From contig CAJUNS010000005.1 in assembly GCA_910587995.1 (NCBI GenBank), positions 20,697-84,696 on the forward strand: a stretch of DNA of 64,000 nucleotides, given 5' to 3'. The position numbers and the translations under genes are program-made. The DNA is from an uncultured Oscillospiraceae bacterium (GTDB taxonomy: Bacteria; Bacillota_A; Clostridia; Oscillospirales; Acutalibacteraceae). Every line of letters starts with the position of its first letter. Position 1 is the stretch's first letter. Below, in pieces: positions 8,260 to 16,349 of the stretch. The notes under the pieces were generated by a model that was not told where the DNA came from, ran no database searches, and was given only the letters and a program-made list of their open reading frames with translations.

Positions 8260-10335
8260 TTAAATCTCCATCTCAAACTCCAGCTCATGCCGGATGGCAA
8301 TGCCGTTTTCGCCGAAGTCCGGAATCTCCGGCTTCACCTGGCGGGCCAGCTCTATGGAGTTGTGATAGACGCGAACCATGTCAAAGCCCTTCTTCTGGTA
8401 GAAGCCCATGGCGGAGAGATTGTCGTTGGTGGTGGTAACGGCCAGCTTGCGGCAGCCCCGCTCCTTGGCGGCGGCCTTCACCCGCTCCACCAGCCGGGTG
8501 CCCATGCCCAGCTCCGGCTCCAGGCAGTCCAGGGAGAGGATCTCGCACAGGTCCCCATAGACCGCGTAGGTGGCAAGGCCGATGAGCTTCCCATCCCGGA
8601 AGGCCCCGCAGCCCCGCGCCCGAGCCATGTCCACTTCCGCGCCGTGGACCACCATCACCGTGGAATACCAGCGCTCCCGAAGGAAAGCGATAACGTCTTC
8701 CCGGTCGCCTTCGGCAATGGCCCGGTATTCCGGAAGCTTGCCGCTGGGAGCGGGCCTTGCTTCCGTCTGGGGTTCGCGCTTCGCCGCAGGCTCGAGTTCC
8801 GGTATGGACGCGCTCTCCTGGACGGACTCGCGTTCCGGAGCGGGAGCGGGGCGCGCTTCCTCCGCCGGAGGGGTGGGAATCGGGTCGGGCCCGCGAACAG
8901 GGGCGGGCTGCTCCACCAGCTCTTCCAGGGCGGGCGCCGCCACGGCCTCCGTGACAAAATCCGCGCCGGTGGGCTTGTCCTCCGGCCGGGCGGGGCCCAG
9001 GCGGTAGAGCTTCACCCCATAGGGAGGCAGCTCCATGCAGCCGTTGAGGCTGGTCTCCTGGCCGGTGTACAGGTCCACGGCGGGGCCGTGGTAGTTCACG
9101 TTAATATTGAACCCGCTGCCATCGGTGTTCACGCCCACCAGCACCGTCTCCTCCTGACATTCCCGGCGGATGACGATCTGCTTGTTCAGCAAAGTCTCGT
9201 TTTTATAGCCGCCCTCGCTCAGGGCCTTGCTGTGCAGCTTGATTTCACTGAGCCGCCCAATAAACTGGGTCAGCTCGTTCTCCACCGGCTGCTCAAAGCA
9301 GGGGCGCAGGCTGGGGTCGCCATCCTTCTTGTCGCCATCCGCGCCCCACTCGCTGCCATAGTACAGGCAGGGGATGCCCGGCATGCAGTAAAGCATGGCA
9401 TAGAGCCCCGGCAGGTGGTTCTTGTCCCGCAGAATGGTGTGGATGCGGGACACATCGTGGTTATCCGCAAAGCACAGCAGATGCTCCCCCCGGTAGAGGC
9501 ACCAGTTCTCGCTGCCGAACTGCCGGTTAAGAGAATGGGCAATCTCAAACATATTCTGGTCGTTAAAGGAGGAGTAAAGCCCCTTGTAGCACTCATAATT
9601 GGTGACGCTGTCCAGCATGTCCGGGTTCATAATCCGCCGGTAGTCCCCGTGGATCATCTCGCCCAGCAGGAAGAAGCCTGGGTCCCGGCCCTTGCAGAAC
9701 TGGTGTAGCCGCCGCAAAAAGTTCTCGTCCAGCAGGTAGGCCACGTCCAGCCGCAGGCCATCAATGGCAAACTGATCCATCCAGCCCGCCACGCATTCCA
9801 GAATATGGTCCACCACCGCGGGGTTTTGCAGGTTCAGCTTCACCAGCTCAAAATGGCCCTCCCAGCCCTCGTACCACAGGCCATCGTTGTAGTTGGAGTT
9901 GCCCCCAAAGTTAATGTGGAACCAGTCCTTGTAGGGGGAGCTTTCCCGGTTGCGGAGCACATCTTGAAAAGCCCAGAATCCCCGGCCCACATGGTTGAAG
10001 ACTCCGTCCAGCACCACCCGGATGCCGGCCTCATGCAGGGCATTGCACACACTGGCAAAATCCTGGTTCGAGCCCAGGCGGGCGTCAATTTTCTTATAGT
10101 CCCGGGTGTCGTAGCCATGGGTGTCAGACTCGAACACCGGGGAGAAGTACACCGCGCCGGTGTTCAGCTTTTTCAGATGCTCCACCCAGTCCAGCATTTT
10201 CAGAATGCGGCTTTGGGGCTTCCCGTCGTTCTCAAAGGGCGCGCCGCAAAAGCCCATAGGATAAATTTGGTAGAACATGGCGGAATTCTGCCAGCCAGGC
10301 TGGTTTTTCAAGCGGACCACTTGCTTTTCGCTCAT
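8260..10335 (-). CDS. GH13 alpha-amylase-family enzyme fused to a C-terminal GNAT acetyltransferase
   Basis: A 691-residue protein with two unrelated parts. Residues about 15-440 are a GH13 catalytic barrel: FNHVGR region, nucleophile Asp in DGLRLDVA (~197), acid/base Glu in LLGEMIHGD (~225) and the third carboxylate in FADNHDVSR (~289), then a small beta domain. A Pro/Glu/Ala-rich linker (about 448-530) joins it to a GNAT domain (about 531-680; ILSLDCLEPELGMGTRLVERV corresponds to the acetyl-CoA site). No signal peptide, so cytoplasmic; GH13 members of this kind act on maltodextrins. Start chosen at 10335 because AAAGGAAG precedes it. The fusion is continuous with no stop or frameshift. What the acetyltransferase modifies is unknown. 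Confidence 0.88.
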   Translation of the reverse strand: MSEKQVVRLKNQPGWQNSAMFYQIYPMGFCGAPFENDGKPQSRILKMLDWVEHLKKLNTGAVYFSPVFESDTHGYDTRDYKKIDARLGSNQDFASVCNALHEAGIRVVLDGVFNHVGRGFWAFQDVLRNRESSPYKDWFHINFGGNSNYNDGLWYEGWEGHFELVKLNLQNPAVVDHILECVAGWMDQFAIDGLRLDVAYLLDENFLRRLHQFCKGRDPGFFLLGEMIHGDYRRIMNPDMLDSVTNYECYKGLYSSFNDQNMFEIAHSLNRQFGSENWCLYRGEHLLCFADNHDVSRIHTILRDKNHLPGLYAMLYCMPGIPCLYYGSEWGADGDKKDGDPSLRPCFEQPVENELTQFIGRLSEIKLHSKALSEGGYKNETLLNKQIVIRRECQEETVLVGVNTDGSGFNINVNYHGPAVDLYTGQETSLNGCMELPPYGVKLYRLGPARPEDKPTGADFVTEAVAAPALEELVEQPAPVRGPDPIPTPPAEEARPAPAPERESVQESASIPELEPAAKREPQTEARPAPSGKLPEYRAIAEGDREDVIAFLRERWYSTVMVVHGAEVDMARARGCGAFRDGKLIGLATYAVYGDLCEILSLDCLEPELGMGTRLVERVKAAAKERGCRKLAVTTTNDNLSAMGFYQKKGFDMVRVYHNSIELARQVKPEIPDFGENGIAIRHELEFEMEI

Positions 10336-10360
10336 GATTGTTCTTCCTTTCGTCTGTTTC

Positions 10361-10759
10361 TCAGCGTTCGGGGCGGGTCTCCAGCTGGCCGCAGAGCATA
10401 GTGCGGAACCCAAACTTCTCATAAAACGGCCGCAGCTCTTCCCCGCCGTAGATCACGGATATCATGTAGATCCGGTCATGTTTCAGCCGCTCCATGGCCC
10501 GGTTCATCAGCCCCGCGCCAATGCCCCTGCCCTGGTAGTCCGGGTGGACCATCACATCCTGGATGTAGGCGTCGGTCACCCCGTTGCTGACCACCCCCAG
10601 GAAGCCCACCAGCTTATCCCCGTCATAGCAGGCGACGCGCAGGTAGTCGTTCATGGCGGGGCTTCTCAGCTCTGCCTCCATGCCGCCCCAGCCCACCGCC
10701 CGCCGGAGGGCTGAGATGCTCTCCGGGGACGTGCCGGGGTCCATACGGTATTGCAGCAT
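10361..10759 (-). CDS. GNAT family N-acetyltransferase
   Basis: A 132-residue single-domain GNAT protein. The acetyl-CoA-binding motif A is clear (VMVHPDYQGRGIGAGLMNRAME, about residues 69-90) and the end FYEKFGFRTM is the usual motif B. The amino-terminal block LRRAVGWGGME resembles the LRKAVGWSAIR of the second domain of the tandem GNAT protein at 12116-13009, so the two are probably related by duplication. It sits 26 bases upstream of the GH13-GNAT gene and 13 bases after the M18 peptidase gene, so it is probably in one transcript with them. Substrate unknown. Confidence 0.85.
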   Translation of the reverse strand: MLQYRMDPGTSPESISALRRAVGWGGMEAELRSPAMNDYLRVACYDGDKLVGFLGVVSNGVTDAYIQDVMVHPDYQGRGIGAGLMNRAMERLKHDRIYMISVIYGGEELRPFYEKFGFRTMLCGQLETRPER

Positions 10760-10771
10760 AAGGCGGTCCTC

Positions 10772-12067
10772 TTAGCCAACGCGGCAGCAGTTGCCCTCCC
10801 AGGCGAAGACGCTGCTGTAAAACGCTGTCATGGCGGCGGTCATGTGCCGGAGGTCCTCCCGGCCCGCTGTCTCATAGGGGGAGTGCATGGCCAGCTGGGC
10901 CAGGCCAATGTCCACTGTGGGGATGGACACATGGGAGCCGGAAATCAGCCCCAAGGTGCCCCCGCCGGGGTTGGAGGAATGGTTGTAGAAGTCCTGGGTG
11001 GGCACGCCGGCCTTTTCGCAGATGCGGTGGAACAGGGCGGCGGTCATGGCGTCTGTGGCATAGCGGGTGCTGTGCTTGACCACCACGCCTTTGTTCAGAT
11101 AGCAGCGGCTGGTGGGGTCGGCCTTTTCCGGGTAGTTGGGGTGCACGGCGTGGGCGTTGTCCGCCGAGAGCAGCATGCCGCCCTGGACCGCCTGCTGGCG
11201 CTGCTGGCCATCCTTTCCGGCGGCGGCGCAGATCCGGTCCAGCACATCGCTTAAGAAGGTGGAGTTTGCCGCGTGGCGGGTGGAGCTGCCGGTTTCCTCG
11301 TTGTCAAAAATGGCGCAGACCGTGCAGTGCTCTGGGTTCTCGCTCTGCAAAAAGGCGGTAACGGCGGAGAAGACGCACTCCAGGTCGTCCAGCTTGGGCG
11401 CGGCTATGAACTCCCGGTCCGCCCCGTATATTGTGCCCCGGGCCCGGTGGTAGAGATACAGGTCGTGGGCCAGAATGTCCTCTTTCCGCACACCGGCCCG
11501 CTCCGCCGCCAGGGCCAGCAGGTCCGCCTCCGTGCCGCCCAGCAGAGGCAGGGTGTCCTTTTGGGGGTCCGTCTTGCCGCCGTTGTTGGCCTCCCGGTTC
11601 ATGTGGATGGCCAGACTGGGAATCACCAGCAGGTCCCGGCTCACGTCCGTCAGCACGGACCGGACGCCCTCTTCGGTGCGCACCGCCAGCCGCCCGGCCA
11701 CGCTGAGAGGCCGGTCCAGCCAGAGGTTTAGGGCCATGCCTCCGTAGACCTCGGTGTTCAGCTTGGCATAATGGCCCTCCACCTTCATCTCCGGCGCGCC
11801 CTTTACCTTAAAGGTGGGAGAATCCCCATGGGGCGCGGCAATGGAGAAAGCCCGGAAGTCTGCCTTGGGGTAGCGGAAGGCCATGACAGAGCCCCCGCCC
11901 CGGGTGGTAAAGTACCCCTGCCCCGGGGCCAGCTGCCAGGGCTGCGTCTCCAAAAGCTCCATAAAGCCTGCTTGCAGCAGCATAGCCCGCACGGTCTGCA
12001 CGGTGTGCAGGGGGCTGGGGCTGCTCTGAATAAAGTCAAAAAGCCGGTTGGTCAGTTGATCGGTCAT
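10772..12067 (-). CDS. M18 family aminopeptidase
   Basis: A 431-residue metallopeptidase of normal M18 length. Metal-binding and catalytic motifs are in place: His in AAPHGDSPTFKVK (~76), Asp-Glu-Glu in IFDNEETGSST (~252) and LSADNAHAVHPNYPEKAD (~302), plus the final His in a GSHVSIPTVDIG context. By family it removes acidic or neutral amino-terminal residues from peptides in the cytoplasm as a dodecamer. The gene is co-directional with the GNAT genes on either side. Confidence 0.93.
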   Translation of the reverse strand: MTDQLTNRLFDFIQSSPSPLHTVQTVRAMLLQAGFMELLETQPWQLAPGQGYFTTRGGGSVMAFRYPKADFRAFSIAAPHGDSPTFKVKGAPEMKVEGHYAKLNTEVYGGMALNLWLDRPLSVAGRLAVRTEEGVRSVLTDVSRDLLVIPSLAIHMNREANNGGKTDPQKDTLPLLGGTEADLLALAAERAGVRKEDILAHDLYLYHRARGTIYGADREFIAAPKLDDLECVFSAVTAFLQSENPEHCTVCAIFDNEETGSSTRHAANSTFLSDVLDRICAAAGKDGQQRQQAVQGGMLLSADNAHAVHPNYPEKADPTSRCYLNKGVVVKHSTRYATDAMTAALFHRICEKAGVPTQDFYNHSSNPGGGTLGLISGSHVSIPTVDIGLAQLAMHSPYETAGREDLRHMTAAMTAFYSSVFAWEGNCCRVG

Positions 12068-12115
12068 GCTTATCCCTTCTTTGCGTATGATGATGAAACA
12101 TTTCTGCTGGGCATT

Positions 12116-13009
12116 TCATTGCAGCCACATATCCATGGCCGGGCCCGCGTTTTCATTGGGACGCTGGCAAAAGCCAAAGCGCTGGTAAAAGCCCTCCTTG
12201 TCCCTGCCCGCCAGCAGGTGGACCTTAAACCGCCACCCTGGCCGCATCTGGGCCCGGAGAAAGGCCAGGCAGTCCTCCACCATGCGGGTTCCGGCGCCCT
12301 GGCTCTGGTAGGCCGGAAGCACCATCACATCGGTCAGGTAGGCGGTGTAGCCGCCATCCCAAAGGAGCCGGGCGCTGCCCACCGCCACCTCACCCTCATA
12401 GCACCCGGCCACATAGGCCGAGCCCGCCAGTCCTTGGGCGGCCTGTTCCAGGCGGATGGCGCTCCAGCCCACGGCTTTTCGCAGGCGGCAGTATTCCTCT
12501 GGCTCTATGGCGCCGCGGTACTCCAAGCGTCCGGCTGGGTCCGGCCCCGCCAAAATGACAAAAGCCTCGCCAGTGGCTTTATGGGTCACCTGCCGCTGGG
12601 CCCGGAAGCCGCAGCAGACATAAGCCCGCCAAGCCCGCTGGTTAAAACCCGCCACAGTCAGCCGGAAGCCGCCGGCCCCCAGCTCATTGCGGGCAAAGTC
12701 CAGCCCAGCCAGCAAAAAGGACGGTCCAAAGCCCAGGCCGCACAGGTCCGGGCGCAGGCCCAAACCCACGTCCAGAGGGCCCTGGCCGTAAGGCTCCGGC
12801 TCTCTGGTGGGAATTCTTGCGTGCTCCCCAAACTGGTAGAACCCCACCAGCTCTCCCTTGCGGTTTAAGAGGCCATAGGAGCTGCCATCCAGCAGCTCGT
12901 CCAGAGGCTCGTCCTCCTGCCAATTGTACACCGCGTATTCCGCCGGATAGCGCCAGGCCGCAACCTGCGCCGCCAGCTCGTGGGTCATGGGAACAATCGG
13001 ATTCTTCAT
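12116..13009 (-). CDS. Tandem-GNAT acetyltransferase
   Basis: 297 residues made of two GNAT domains. The first (about 1-150) has VGLGLRPDLCGLGFGPSFLLAG where motif A is expected and ends YVCCGFRAQ; the second (about 160-297) has VMVLPAYQSQGAGTRMVEDCL and ends FYQRFGFCQRP. In the first domain the usual Q/R-x-x-G-x-G/A core is changed to DLCGLGFG, so it may bind acetyl-CoA differently. The second domain resembles the single GNAT at 10361-10759. Just upstream of the M18 peptidase gene and 12 bases downstream of a CHAP gene. Substrate unknown. Confidence 0.82.
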   Translation of the reverse strand: MKNPIVPMTHELAAQVAAWRYPAEYAVYNWQEDEPLDELLDGSSYGLLNRKGELVGFYQFGEHARIPTREPEPYGQGPLDVGLGLRPDLCGLGFGPSFLLAGLDFARNELGAGGFRLTVAGFNQRAWRAYVCCGFRAQRQVTHKATGEAFVILAGPDPAGRLEYRGAIEPEEYCRLRKAVGWSAIRLEQAAQGLAGSAYVAGCYEGEVAVGSARLLWDGGYTAYLTDVMVLPAYQSQGAGTRMVEDCLAFLRAQMRPGWRFKVHLLAGRDKEGFYQRFGFCQRPNENAGPAMDMWLQ

Positions 13010-13021
13010 GCGTTTCCCCCC

Positions 13022-13531
13022 TTAATAGACAAACCCGTCTGGCAGGCTGATATAGCCCCGAATATGCCCGTCTTTGGGCCGCTCTACCACGCCGGACACA
13101 TTGCCCAGGTTTCCTTCGGCCGTAATCAGGGAATTGGGCCGGTTTTCCAGCACAATGCCTATATGATCGTGGACCTTATTGGCAAAGACCCGGTCGAACA
13201 ATACAATGTCTCCTGGCTGGGGCTGGCAGGCCGGGCCGCGCCAGCCGATGCGGTTATCCTCTTTGGCCCATTCCTCCCAGGCTCCGCAGCCAGCCAAATT
13301 GCAGCTGGCGCACTCCCTGGGCCGGATGGGAAAATCATACCCGGCGGTCCGGCAGCAGTGGTACACAAAGGCCGCGCACCACAGGCCGTCGGCCTCCTTC
13401 AGGGTCCATTTGTTCCCGGCCCAGGGCTCTATGATGGGCTGGATATTGGACTTGAGCCCCATTACCGCGCCGTGCCAGCATTTCAGGGCCTCCGCCCGGG
13501 CCACCTGGGCCAAGTATTCTTTGGTTGTCAC
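13022..13531 (-). CDS. CHAP-domain protein
   Basis: A 169-residue protein that is essentially one CHAP (NlpC/P60-like cysteine amidase) domain. The likely catalytic Cys is in ADGLWCAAFVYHCCRTAG (about 51) and the His in VHDHIGIVLENRP (about 120), with the usual PGDIVLFDR strand before it. CHAP enzymes cut peptidoglycan peptide bonds, but there is no signal peptide or wall-binding domain here, so a cytoplasmic role or release by lysis is possible. A cluster of extra cysteines (RECASCNLAGCGAW) is unusual. Confidence 0.82.
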   Translation of the reverse strand: MTTKEYLAQVARAEALKCWHGAVMGLKSNIQPIIEPWAGNKWTLKEADGLWCAAFVYHCCRTAGYDFPIRPRECASCNLAGCGAWEEWAKEDNRIGWRGPACQPQPGDIVLFDRVFANKVHDHIGIVLENRPNSLITAEGNLGNVSGVVERPKDGHIRGYISLPDGFVY

Positions 13532-13611
13532 TGCTGTTCCTCCTTATAAGGACGTTTGTTGTGGATGCGGCACAGGGCAAGGGCATAAGGCGCGTCCTCT
13601 CTCCTTCTTGC

Positions 13612-14166
13612 TCAGGCCTTCCCCTTTTTCGCGGGCTTTTTCCGAAGCTTCAGCTCTATGCCCCGTCTCTCCGCCGCCTCTTGCAAGGCCTGAACCGCCG
13701 TCCCGGCCCGGGTCTTTGGATCCGTTGGAGCGTCCTGGGAAAGCTGGGCCAGAATGGGCCGCAGGTCCTCCAGCTCCAGCCGGTTGACCGCCAGACAGTA
13801 AAAACTTTTTCTCCGGCCATCGTTGCAGCGCTCTAGCAGAAAAGCCAATATGGCCTCCTTCTCCCGCAGGCGGCTGTGGCAGGCTTCCAAATCCTCCCGG
13901 GCGGCCTCCAAGTCCGCCGCCCGCCGCTGGTGGGTCAGAAAGGAATCGTACCGGTCAAAGTCCTGATAGCGCTGGCAGGGGTAGTCCGCGCACTGAAAGC
14001 AGTATTCCACCCCGCCCCGCTCCAGGGCGCAGCGGGCCAGCTTGCAGGACTGGTTCCCCGCTCCACCCCCGCAGCCGGGGCAATGGCCGCCCAGCCTCAT
14101 GGGGCAGAGCCCGCAGCTTAGGCCGCACAGGGCCACCCGCTGGTCCTCTCGGGAAAAACCTTTCAC
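13612..14166 (-). CDS. Cysteine-rich DUF3795-like protein
   Basis: 184 residues. The amino-terminal half carries the pattern CGLSCGLCPM...HCPGCGGG...SCKLARCALERG...YCFQCADYPC, typical of DUF3795-type proteins that probably bind zinc or an iron-sulfur cluster. The second half is charged and helical, with YCLAVNRLELEDL, and ends in a Lys-rich tail (KLRKKPAKKGKA). Function unknown for the family. It stands alone between the CHAP gene and the terminator of the EamA gene. Confidence 0.72.
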   Translation of the reverse strand: MKGFSREDQRVALCGLSCGLCPMRLGGHCPGCGGGAGNQSCKLARCALERGGVEYCFQCADYPCQRYQDFDRYDSFLTHQRRAADLEAAREDLEACHSRLREKEAILAFLLERCNDGRRKSFYCLAVNRLELEDLRPILAQLSQDAPTDPKTRAGTAVQALQEAAERRGIELKLRKKPAKKGKA

Positions 14167-14180
14167 ATGCCGCTCCTTTC

Positions 14181-14216
14181 AAAACCGCCCGCCTTACATG
14201 CTGGGCGGGCGGTTTT
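14181..14216 (-). terminator. Terminator of the EamA transporter gene
   Basis: AAAACCGCCCGCC (14181-14193) pairs with GGCGGGCGGTTTT (14204-14216) around a nine-base loop. It lies just after the stop at 14254 on the minus strand and ends in a T run in that direction. Confidence 0.85.
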
Positions 14217-14253
14217 CGTTTCTCTCTTTTTGCTGGGAATCTCCCGGCAGGGG

Positions 14254-15162
14254 TTAGGCCCCTTCCAGCGCGCCCATTAAAATGATGCCCGCGCCGGCAA
14301 TGGCAATGGCCCCATACTGCCGCAGGGTCAGCTTTTCCTTAAGGAAGATGCGGGACAGAACCACGGAGAACAGGCAGTAGCTGGAAATCAGCGGCGCCGC
14401 CATAATGCCGTTTTCCGCGATGGCGTATATGTAGAAAAACTGTCCCGCCGTTTCGCAGATGGCCCCCAGGCCCTTCTCCCGCTCTTCCCAGAGGGAGAAT
14501 TTCTGCTTCTTTACAAAGACCAGGAAAATAAACGCCGCCACCGCGCACAGGAAGAAGGTGAACTCGTAAGCAATTTCCCCTTCCTCCTCGCTCATCAGGG
14601 CCCAAGCGTCCAGCACCAGGCTGTCGCCAAAAGTGCCCAAGGCGTCCACAATACAATAAATAATGGGGATGCTCACCGCCAGGGCGCTGACCGCGTATTT
14701 CTCCTCAATGACCTCGCCCCGGAAGCGCCGGGCCTTGTTCTCGTCCTTCATATCAAAGACCGAGAGCAGAATAACGCCCAGCACCACCAGCACCACGGAG
14801 ACCAGCTGCAGGCCGTTCATGGTCTGGCCTAAAAACACAAAGCAGAGAATGGCCGCCACCGCTCCGGAGGAATTGCACACCGGAGAGGACACGGAGAGCT
14901 CCAAATACCGCAGGCCAATGTAGCCGATGGCCATGGAGCCGATGTAGCAGGCGGAAACAGGCAGGTACTTGACAATGCTCATGGGGTCGAACTCCTGGTA
15001 GTTCAGGCAGAACATCACCAGGCCGTGAATCCCCATAACCGCGCCCACCATAATGACCATGCGCAGGTGGCTGTACTTGTCCCGGGGATCGGTGCCCATT
15101 TTCGAAAACAGATCGGACCCGCCCCAAAACAGGGCGGTAATCAGCGCGAATATAAACCACAT
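14254..15162 (-). CDS. EamA/DMT superfamily transporter
   Basis: A 302-residue protein with ten predicted membrane spans arranged as two EamA repeats: the first starts MWFIFALITALFWGGSDLF and ends VLGVILLSVFD, the second runs from ALAVSIPIIY to AIAGAGIILMGAL. A charged cytoplasmic loop (DMKDENKARRFRGEVIEEK) separates the halves. DMT carriers export or import small metabolites; no substrate can be named. It is monocistronic, with its own terminator. Confidence 0.85.
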   Translation of the reverse strand: MWFIFALITALFWGGSDLFSKMGTDPRDKYSHLRMVIMVGAVMGIHGLVMFCLNYQEFDPMSIVKYLPVSACYIGSMAIGYIGLRYLELSVSSPVCNSSGAVAAILCFVFLGQTMNGLQLVSVVLVVLGVILLSVFDMKDENKARRFRGEVIEEKYAVSALAVSIPIIYCIVDALGTFGDSLVLDAWALMSEEEGEIAYEFTFFLCAVAAFIFLVFVKKQKFSLWEEREKGLGAICETAGQFFYIYAIAENGIMAAPLISSYCLFSVVLSRIFLKEKLTLRQYGAIAIAGAGIILMGALEGA

Positions 15163-15316
15163 TGGTATCAGTCCTTATTCATAAAATATGGGTTAACAGG
15201 AAAATGAAAGCCGCTTCTTAGGGCGTGAAGGGGGCTCAAGGAACCTACCAGGGGCGCACATGTCAACCTTACCAGCCCAGCCCCAAACCGGGCGTCAAGC
15301 CTCCTCTTCCCGCCGG

Positions 15317-15399
15317 GAGTGTCCGTTTCGGAGAGCTTTTCGTGTTCCCCCCGCCCGCAGGGCGGGGGGGAACACAGATGATTATCACTGCGGTTGGGA
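15317..15399 (+). repeat. Palindromic intergenic repeat, copy A
   Basis: 83 bases beginning GTGTCCGTTTCGGAGAG and ending CGGTTGGGACAC, with a GC hairpin core GTTCCCCCCGCCC/GGGCGGGGGGAAC. The ends are also complementary, so the whole element can fold into one long imperfect hairpin. Located in the 296-base gap between the EamA and radical-SAM genes; nothing else is visible in that gap. Confidence 0.9.
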
Positions 15400-15458
15400 C
15401 ACACCCCCTTCCCGACCCGCCTAAGCGTATAGAAGTTTCTTAACCCGCCGGAGGCCAG

Positions 15459-16349
15459 CTAAAAGAATTGGGGGATGAATTGGGCTCCTTTGGCTGTGCG
15501 GTCCTGCACAAAGCCATCCAGCCCCAGCTGAAAGAGGGCCGCCTGGACTTTGTCCAGCTCCCGGCGGGTAATGGGCCGGGAGAGCTCGGGACAGCCCGGC
15601 AGGCCCCCCGGCTCCTTAGCCCGCCCCCAAGGGGTATACTGGGCCATCAGGCTCACCGGTATGCCGGGAAATTCCTTGGCAATGCGCTCTAGGGCGGCAA
15701 TGGAATTTTTGGTGTGCCCCGGCAGAATCAGGTGCCGGATGAGCACGCCCCTGCGCATAAGCCCGTCCCGGCCGTACTCCGGCGGCCCCACTTGACGCAC
15801 CATTTCCCCAATGGCCGCAAGCGCCGCCTCCGGATAATCCGGCGCGCCGGACAGCGCCCCGGCCAGAGAGGGCTGGGCGTATTTGAAGTCGGGCAGATAG
15901 CAGTCCACCAGCCCCTCCAGGGTTCGCAGAGTCTCCACGCTCTCGTAGCCGGAGCTGTTGTAAATCACCGGCACAGGCAACCGCTGGATCAGCAGGGCCT
16001 CCCGCAGCTTGTCCGCGTAGTGCCCCGCTGTGACCAGATTGACGTTGTGGGCCCCTTCTTCCACCAACCGGAGCAGAATTTCATGAAGCTCTTGGGGCGT
16101 CACTGGCCGGCCGGGCTTTTCCCCGGCGCTGATTTCATAGTTCTGGCAGTAGACGCAGCCCAGGGAGCAGCCGGTAAAAAACACCGCCCCCGAGCCCCTG
16201 GTTCCGCTGATGGGGGGCTCTTCCCAATGGTGCAGGGCCGCCCGGGAAATGCGCATCTCCCGGCCGCTTTTGCACCGGCCCATGCCGCCGGGACCGTCCC
16301 GGGGCGCATGGCACCGGCGGGGGCACTGGCGGCACTGATAGGGGCTCAC
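15459..16349 (-). CDS. Radical SAM protein, PflX/pyruvate-formate-lyase-activase-like
   Basis: A 296-residue radical SAM enzyme. An amino-terminal four-Cys cluster (CRQCPRRC, GRCKSG) is followed by the SAM-cluster motif CSLGCVYC in TGCSLGCVYCQNYEIS and by GHTKNSIAALERIA and a PWGRAKEPGGLPGCPELSRPIT tail, as in the COG1313 'PflX' group, whose substrate is unknown. The start is a GTG (16349-16347) that overlaps the TGA of the upstream gene as GTGA, so translation is probably coupled; longer in-frame starts would run through that upstream gene. Confidence 0.85.
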   Translation of the reverse strand: MSPYQCRQCPRRCHAPRDGPGGMGRCKSGREMRISRAALHHWEEPPISGTRGSGAVFFTGCSLGCVYCQNYEISAGEKPGRPVTPQELHEILLRLVEEGAHNVNLVTAGHYADKLREALLIQRLPVPVIYNSSGYESVETLRTLEGLVDCYLPDFKYAQPSLAGALSGAPDYPEAALAAIGEMVRQVGPPEYGRDGLMRRGVLIRHLILPGHTKNSIAALERIAKEFPGIPVSLMAQYTPWGRAKEPGGLPGCPELSRPITRRELDKVQAALFQLGLDGFVQDRTAKGAQFIPQFF

